A stretch of DNA of 26,506 nt. Origin: Saccoglossus kowalevskii (Eukaryota > Hemichordata > Enteropneusta > Harrimaniidae). Below are positions 20,148 to 26,506 of this stretch, in pieces; position 1 is the first letter of the stretch; every line of letters starts with the position of its first letter. A model generated the notes under the pieces. That model ran no database searches, had not been told where the DNA came from, and saw nothing but the letters and a program-made list of their open reading frames with translations. The stretch is taken from assembly GCF_000003605.2 (NCBI RefSeq), contig NW_003145783.1:663624-690129 (forward strand), written 5' to 3'. The translations under genes were made by a program, and so were the position numbers.

Positions 20148-21462
20148 ATGGGTCGCCAGCGAGATTACGACAGAAGACAAGTGAACAACTCCAATTCATC
20201 ATTCAGCTCAATGTCTTTAGTCGACGAGAAAGTGCGTAAATTACTATCGCAGACAAAAGGTATTGGGAAATGTCGAGAAAACCCACTAACCCACAATGGA
20301 AAGCGCATCCAGTTGGCTAAGATATTGCTACTCACTCTGGTTCCTATCCTATCTTTGGCGGTCCTAGCTGCAATGAATCTGCAAGGCATAGCGGTCGGTA
20401 ACAGTGTTGACAGAAACGTATCAGTTAACGGATAGTGCACTGGCAGAACTGACTGATTGGCCAGTGAAGAACCACATATTGAAAGCCGTGCCATTTTTTA
20501 GAAAGAAAGAAGATTTTCGCCTCCATCTGTCCACACATCGTGCTTCCATAGATAAGTCAAATACAACTGTCTACGATGAGATTAACTTTTACACAGATGC
20601 CATTCAGATTTTCCTCGACTGGCATAACGAGAGTATTGGCAACTCCAAAGGAACTGGATTTTGGCAAACTCTTGTAGCATACCAACTACTTATTGAGAGC
20701 AACGTCGATACTGGAATAGAGCGCACATTGGGAGCTGTGTTTTTCTCGCGTGGTGGTTTCGATCGCATCGAAGATTACAACTGGTATTTGGAGAAGTACA
20801 ACATCGGTAGAAGCAACTATGAAGGCTCTAAGCGATACTCGCCCCTTTGTTTAAATTTGTTTAAACTTGTACACATGCCTGAAATGCAGTTGCTACAGTT
20901 GAGAGAGAAAACAGGAATTGTGTTAATAAGTACCTCCAATAAAGCAACAGGTTTTACACGATGTGGTTACCACCTGATAAACACCAACGTCGTACTACCA
21001 ACGTGTGTGTGTTTAGAATCACAAATAACCATCGTCCATATTTAATCACTGGATCTGAAATTAGTGTTTGTTGTCGCATAACTATAGTGTTGTTGAAAAA
21101 AAAATAATATTTTTGTTGTGTTATATTATTAAATACTGTTTTCATTATCACACTTGACTCTACAGCTAGCCGTATTCATATCACTTATGAATGTTACATG
21201 ACTCTCCTGGCGATCGGCGGTTACCTCATGGTCAAACGAGGTGAAATCATGATTCAGGTAACAATACTCATGAACACGTCTTCATTAATTGTCAACACAA
21301 TGCTTTGTCCCTCAGTTACCACTAGTAGTATGAACCGAGCTTTCTGTGAAATGCGCTATGTCCTAATAACATGGTTCGTATTGTAATTTACAGGGTAAAG
21401 GTACCATGACAACCTATTGGCTGACTGGCAAGGAGGACCGTAATATCAGCACACCACCCTAA
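20148..21462 (+). pseudogene. NIT-domain receptor guanylate cyclase, collapsed and frameshifted (possible misassembly)
   Basis: ATG at 20148 opens MGRQRDYDRRQVNNSNSSFS, with one membrane helix at about residues 57-78 (AKILLLTLVPILSLAVLAAM). This frame stops at 20433-20435. A second frame, usable from about 20392, continues LTETYQLTDSALAELTDWPV, then YDEINFYTDAIQIFLDW, LVAYQLLIESNVDTGIERTL, GAVFFSRGGF and NYEGSKRYSPL. This is the NIT (nitrate/nitrite-type sensor) domain of invertebrate membrane guanylate cyclases. The first NIT helix is absent at the frame change. After about 20870 the similarity fades. Exons 21166-21257 (SRIHITYECYMTLLAIGGYL... MIQ) and 21394-21462 (GKGTMTTYWLTGKEDRNIST...) are the C-terminal end of a class III cyclase domain, with good splice sites. 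The second NIT half, second membrane helix, coiled coil and catalytic core do not fit in the roughly 300 bp between. As read it cannot make cGMP. Confidence 0.75.
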
Positions 21463-24302
21463 GTTGGTTGTACTATTATGGAACTGGCTTATCAATGACG
21501 TCACAAGATATCATTACAAATTCATTGTAGTGTTGAATCGGAAAAGTAAAAATAACAAAGAACTGTAGAAATTATACGCATGCGTACTTTGTTTTTAGCT
21601 TCTGTATGTCTTTATTGTTAGCGTACATATATAGTGAATTTGATTCTGCCTTTAACCGTGGAAAGATTATTATATATAAATTAAAGTATGTATTATGTTA
21701 GTGTATGTTGTTATGTATGGTATATTGTGATGTGCTATTATAATACTTGTATATAGTGCATTCATTGGATGGTTAAAAATGGCCAGTAACTTTTAACGCC
21801 ATCCACGGTTTAGAGCATCAATTCGGTACTGTTGCAGTTTGTCTTGTACGCTTGAATGCGAGTGTTTTGATGCGTGTTTAAGTGTTTTGTCGCAACTTAA
21901 AAACATTCACTGCCAGGTAATAGCACACCTAGTTCGTAATATGAGGTGGTATATGTATAATTGATTGGGAACTTATGAGCAAGTATCGATGTAAATGTGA
22001 CAATCACTTCCAAAGGTGAATGAAGGTGAACTGCGACGAATTGACAACGCTACGTAACGTACAAGTAACTTGTATTCATATATTACACGTAATGGTCTTC
22101 ATTGTTGTTACCCTTCATGTGCCGTCTTCATAATGCCGGTGAAAGATATTTTTTTTTTTTGTGGTAGATACTGCTTTTCTCCAGTTTACTGAAGTCACGA
22201 AGAGTGAACGTGCAACTGTTTTTTTTGTTGTTTTTTTATTTCATAATAAATCTTTTTAATTATCTTATTGCGTTGTATATTATCCAGTATAGTGTTGGGG
22301 AAATCCCAAGTTCTTCGTTGGAACTAAGAACGGTTTATGTAATCATTCTTGTTGTTTGTGTTTGCTGGTCGCACAAGTATCACATCACTGTTCCAAAGTA
22401 GTTGTCATGAAATATGTATATTTTACAGTACATGGAGTGATTGAACCACGATTTCCCAATTACTGTGTCTTAATTTGTATGGGTGACGTCATTTTACGTG
22501 CCGATTACACTACCCTGATAATCATTAAGCTAAGGTTTCCAAACATTTAAAATATTTATTGATGAAGTTCGTTAGAATTGTAAAATAACCCACAATCACG
22601 AGATCTGTGTAGTATTGTTCGTGCTTGGACAGGCTTGTTAACGCGAATGTTATCTAACAACGCGTCAACGTTGTGGGTCACTTAGTTTTGCTAAATTCAA
22701 GTTTGAATTTTCCCGCTTATTAAGCTTACACACCGAAAACCAATGAAATGCACGTGGACTGAGTAAGGTGTAAAAAACGCCAGTCATATTTGCAATATGC
22801 GCCTATTTTCGACTACGTAATACGATGTACAATCAAATTAATTTTCTACGCGTATTATAAACTTCAATATACATTATTTTCATGTTGTTCCTCTCAATTA
22901 GAAGACAAGCTTCTTGTTCAAAAGGCTAACCCTATTTTTTAATTATTTTTAACATGGCTCCAATACTCTCAGCGCACGGGAGTTCTGTTTAAGCTTTCTT
23001 TGATTTGATTAAGTTACTCCAGCACATCCCAATATTTTTGCAAGTAATACAGCAGTAGCCTGAGTGCTCACAGCATTAAATTGTGAGTATAAATTACTTT
23101 ATTGAACTAAAATTTCTGGGTAAAAAATGCGCCAATGTGCAGTGTAATAATGGCGACACACGTTTTCATAGATATATTTGTAATATCTGATGTGAATTAT
23201 GTGTCAGATGAATAGTTTGATGACTTCTCGTGACTGTTCGATTAAGGTCAGGCAAAGTCAACACACAAATCAACATATTCACCAATTTAATATCGTGAAG
23301 TTTGCTATTATGAAAACAAGAATATTTTACATACTAAATAGCACCAGCATATTCCATCTATTAGGAACGCAATTTTAAATATAATACTAGTTGTAGAAAA
23401 AATTCACATAATCTTCTGACAGAATTAGATGTGATGATTTATCATCCAGGGCATTCAGATGCAGTTAGGAACTGAAAAATAAATGTGTCTAAGAATATCA
23501 GTATTCTGTGTTGTTAAGTTTTTAATATTGTATTTTTGTCTAATTGCAATGAACGTATAAATTATTAAACTATCTTACTTATAACTTCTATGATTCTTCT
23601 TTATGACTCATTATTCATGGATTTACGAAATGTTCTGTCTAAACACAATCCTCCATTTCTATATATATATACTCAAATTCACTCCCGATTAGGAGATATT
23701 TCACTGAATATTTAGATTTAGCCGTTTTCACATTTCCATAACCGTATTGTATAACAATATTTAAAAAAATAATCTGTGACTAATTTTCGCAAGTGATTAT
23801 AAAATTCATCAAAACAATCGTGACATTGTTGCAGATGTGCCTAAGATGTGTCAATACATTACATAAACTGTCAATGCTATGGGAGACACGGATTTGAGTG
23901 TACATTGTTACACAATTATATCATCACTCTTGGTAAATTTTAACATTCACAATACCAGGTGAACTTCGACCTCCAAACTATTATTAAGCTACAAATTGGA
24001 TCCAGCCACCAGCAACGTCTATACTTGGACTTAGACTCAACACCGTACGTATTTTAACATTAAGCATATTAAGCATCTCAAAAATATAAACAAATTATCG
24101 AAAATTAAGATAACTGCTCACTGTCTGATACACGTAATAAATTGCTTGGAAAGTAATATAGTAAACATACAGTATATACACTCTGTATCAAATTATATAA
24201 ACTAAATAAATTAATTAATAAACCGTATAGTATACATTGTCAGTGCTTCAGCTTGTAAGATCGTACGTGTTCGGAATCAATACAATATGTTAAGACCTCA
24301 TC
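21463..24302. other. Gene-free region with a solo copy of a repeat end module
   Basis: No coding region is recognisable in 2.8 kb. Near 22952-22997 the phrase 'ggctccaatactctcagcgc' plus 'acgggagttctgtttaagctt' matches the end of the composite repeat at 19067-19110. A poly-T run is at about 22150 and a TA run at about 23660. Several weak open frames (for example 22204-22550) look random. Strand-specific 3' UTRs of the flanking genes probably extend into it, with no clear signal. Confidence 0.5.
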
Positions 24303-24472
24303 TCAACCAACCCACCAGCCAACGAGAGCACTTATACAACCACCAAAACCAACCAATAGGAAACTGATATTCATCATCCAGCATGAAAACAGATAAAGTG
24401 TTTTGTCACAGTAGTCTGGAGCACTTGGGTCTTCATATGACGGCTCATATGCTTTGAATATCCACACATCAC
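24303..24472 (-). CDS. TMEM272-like membrane protein, last coding exon
   Basis: On the - strand the acceptor ATTTCTACAG precedes an exon with two leading bases, then 55 residues and a TGA at 24305-24303. It reads DVWIFKAYEPSYEDPSAPDY, then CDKTLYLFSCWMMNISFLLV, then a Gly/Trp-rich hydrophobic end (GFGGCISALVGWWVG). The pattern VW.F..YEP.Y.DP..P.YC.KTLYLF followed by a membrane helix is what I recall from the C-terminus of TMEM272-like proteins, a small multi-pass family expanded in invertebrates and of unknown function. The assignment is from memory. Upstream exons are not visible in the remaining 2 kb, which is repetitive, so they should lie beyond the right edge. It could also be an isolated exon fragment. 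Confidence 0.6.
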
Positions 24473-24818
24473 CTGTAGAAATAGATTGGAATGTAATAAC
24501 GTAGAATGTAGTTCATTTAATTCAGTGTATTCAGTGGGGTGGGGCCAGCGGCCAAGATTGATTATTTTTATGTTCTTCACTTTGGCTTGATAGAGACACT
24601 TGTGATTTGTGAAAATGGGCAGAAGATGGCGTGTCTCTCCTAAATTAGAAATGTAGGTACACACGAACATAATTTCCTGTATTGAGCAAAAACTCTTGTG
24701 ATTCAAACTATTGTATTGAATATGACACCAGAATACACAATCATTGAACTTATGTGCAGAGTTTTAGCGAAAACTATCGGTTTTAATGGATGCTGTAACA
24801 AGGTTTTTATTCAAAATC

Positions 24819-24821
<3 letters not shown>

Positions 24822-24857
<36 letters not shown>
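24822..24857. repeat. (TA)n microsatellite
   Basis: About 17 uninterrupted TA repeats, a likely polymorphic site. Confidence 0.95.
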
Positions 24858-24860
<3 letters not shown>

Positions 24861-24889
24861 TGTCTATGAAAACAAGTCATTGATAATGA

Positions 24890-25640
24890 CACAGTCCCCG
24901 TCCAAAATGTTGTGATCTGACATATCCATTTGATGCTGATGAAGTCATTGAGATTATGAAACCATTAATAGGAGATGGATTTGTAAAAAAATATGATTTA
25001 GTGCTTTTACACGAGAATTGGACATTGGGCAGGCATATTGAATCAAATTACACAAATAATGTTCATGTTGATGTATCTATTGGTATATTGTCTTTGTACA
25101 ACATTTAAACAGACATGTTTATTGCATTCATGGGAAAGTAGGCATGGGTATCATGAAAAACAAAATGGCCACCAGTCAGCCATATTAGCTTGAATCACGG
25201 AAAAAGTATGACGTGCACCTATAACCAAATATGTATGATCATCATTATGATACCAAAATTGATTCAAATCGGCCCAGTCATCTCTGACAAACAGCTCTGG
25301 ACATGGAAAAATGACGATTTAGCGCTTTTACATGAAAATTGGGCGTTGGCCAGCCATATTGAATTGAAATCATGTTGGTGCAGATGTATCTCTTGGTATA
25401 CTATCTTTGTACAAAATTTAAACAGAAACGTTCATTGCATTCAAGATAAAGTAGCATGGGTACCATGAAAAACAAGATGGCCGCCAGTCGGCCCATATTT
25501 ATTCGAATTACGAAAAAAAATGACGTGCACTACAACCCAATATGTATGATCATCATACCAACTTTGATCAAAATTGGCCGAGTCATCTCCGAGAAACTGT
25601 TGCGGACACGTTTAGGTATCAGAAATAGCAGAAATAGCCA
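24890..25640. repeat. Tandem dimer of a roughly 315 bp interspersed repeat
   Basis: 'gatttagtgcttttacacga' near 24996 returns as 'gatttagcgcttttacatga' near 25316. 'atgaaaaacaaaatggccac' near 25153 returns as 'atgaaaaacaagatggccgc' near 25465, so the period is 312-320. Each copy also has 'tatgtatgatcatcat', 'ttgat.aaaat.gg.c.agtcatctc', and 'ttcattgcattca'. The open frames here, at 25190-25689, follow the repeat and are not genes. Confidence 0.7.
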
Positions 25641-25699
25641 GTCGGCCATTTTTGCTGCGATCATAAAGTATCTTGACGTGCATATGTAAGTCATTATGT

Positions 25700-25920
25700 A
25701 TTGTCTTCATGTAAAGTTTGAATGAAATCCGTCAATGGGTGTCTGAGATATAGCTCCGGACGTACGGACTGATGGACGGACGGACGGAACGAACCCGAAC
25801 GCGTGTTAGGAGTTCAAAGGGTCCTTGCGTTCAAAAGGGTCCCATGTCCCAATGAACAGAAGCTTAGGTGGTACTGCAAAGGTACCGTACTGTCTGATAG
25901 CATATTTAATTCATGTTACT
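25700..25920. repeat. Repeat tail with (GGAC)n
   Basis: 'gtttgaatgaaatccgtcaa' is followed by 'gagatatagctccgga', then a GGAC/CGGA microsatellite (about 25774-25789), then 'acgcgtgttaggagttcaaa' with two copies of a 'caaagggtcc/aaaagggtcc' phrase. It probably continues the interspersed repeat to its left. The higher GC here is unlike the surroundings. Confidence 0.5.
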
Positions 25921-26084
25921 GCCTGCTCACCACAAATGCAGGCGTTTTACACATAAACTTCACTTTCTGAGGTTGTCTAAAAGGAAGATAAATGAAATTT
26001 GAAGACATTTGAAAAGAAATATGAATACTTATACAAAATCTGTTAATGTTAAATATGTAAATTAGACAATTTCCATATTCATTC

Positions 26085-26410
26085 TTTAGTAAATTGGGAT
26101 TATCTCATGAAAACTCAACGGATTTGAACCAAATTTGATACGGGTGCTCATTGATGTTATTTGCAGGCAATATTACTATTGGGTAATTTACATATGTAAA
26201 TTAGCCAATTTGCATTTTTTTACTAAGTTTGGATTCATTCATCAACACTCAACAGATTTGAACTAAATTTGGTAGGGATATACATTGACATCATTTCTAT
26301 GGCCCCTACTTTTAGAGATAATTTGCATATGTAAATTGCCTCATTTGCACATGACTAAATATGGATTATCTCAACAACTCGACAGATTTGGACGAAATAT
26401 GATAGGCACC
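26085..26410. repeat. Tandem repeat, about 2.5 units of 132 bp
   Basis: Units begin near 26087, 26219 and 26351. Each contains 'ta.ta.attggattatctca', 'actcaacagatttgaac.aa', 'atttgata.gg' and 'atttgcatatgtaaattagc'. The layout (a self-similar 'atctca...aactcaa' head, a 'gaac.aaatttg.ta' middle and a 'tttgcat' end) parallels the units at 17816-19050, but the wording differs. Confidence 0.65.
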
Positions 26411-26442
26411 AATTTGATTAAAATAAGATCCTAGTTTGGGCT

Positions 26443-26480
26443 TTTATTTATTTATTTATTTATTTTTTTTTTTTTTTTTT
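26443..26480. repeat. (TTTA)n and poly-T run
   Basis: Four or five TTTA units are followed by about 19 T. On the - strand this reads as an A-rich tail, so it could be the end of a retroposed element extending left. No other evidence was found. Confidence 0.7.
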
Positions 26481-26506
26481 GGTTAATATAATATCATTCA
26501 TATTTT

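Noticed and set aside
20262-20413. Intron that would reconcile the two frames of the NIT gene
   Set aside because: A donor-like AAAAG|GTATTG and acceptor-like GACAG exist, but removing this segment would delete the clear membrane helix that belongs to the family.
20870-21045. Continuation of the NIT frame as coding to the stop at 21045
   Set aside because: Family resemblance fades after RYSPL. The remainder shows only scattered hints in changing frames, so it is treated as decayed or intronic.
24374-24706. 110-codon open frame on the - strand
   Set aside because: It overlaps the TMEM272-like exon in another frame and reads through that exon's acceptor into intron. The 24303-24472 frame has the family pattern.
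25190-25689. Two open frames of 92 and 77 codons
   Set aside because: They lie inside the 315 bp tandem repeat and start at similar repeat phrases, so they reflect repeat composition.
1-26506. tRNA and rRNA genes
   Set aside because: No TTCGA-type B box with a matching A box and stem, and no rRNA-like conserved stretch, was seen on either strand.

Overview
This is AT-rich, intron-rich animal DNA, most likely from a marine invertebrate. Genes are split into short exons with GT/AG introns, there are no operons or ribosome binding sites, and the spaces between exons are full of degenerate repeats. A NIT-domain receptor guanylate cyclase fragment, a TMEM272-like exon and short repeats built on 'aaacttggtacatag' and 'atttgcataatt' fit deuterostome or lophotrochozoan invertebrates. 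A hemichordate is my guess, with low confidence.

Layout, left to right. (1) 41-521 is a MITE-like inverted-repeat element. (2) 744-3599 (+) holds the last three exons of an unidentified gene with an Arg/Gly/Ser-rich tail and an acidic C-terminus. (3) 3600-5005 is convergent intergenic DNA with old repeats. (4) 5050-11356 (-) is a complete six-exon gene for a 317-residue protein with two STI1-type chaperone-binding modules. Its introns carry a TIR transposon with a fossil ORF, a hairpin element and a tandem array of about 92 bp units. (5) 11357-11735 is a head-to-head intergenic region, a likely bidirectional promoter. (6) 11736-15163 (+) is a complete five-exon ISCU gene, the mitochondrial iron-sulfur scaffold. 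(7) 15164-20147 has no recognisable gene and includes a tandem repeat array at 17735-19110. (8) 20148-21462 (+) is a collapsed, frameshifted NIT-domain receptor guanylate cyclase. It keeps the N-terminal membrane anchor, part of the NIT sensor and the last two exons of the cyclase domain, but the catalytic core is missing. (9) 21463-24302 has no gene. (10) 24303-24472 (-) is the last exon of a TMEM272-like membrane protein. (11) 24822-26506 is repeat-rich DNA.

The best-supported genes are ISCU and its divergent STI1-domain neighbour. All exons of both join in frame at GT/AG sites, with an ordinary start and stop. The two probably share a promoter. The gene at 20148-21462 is either a pseudogene or a misassembled locus.
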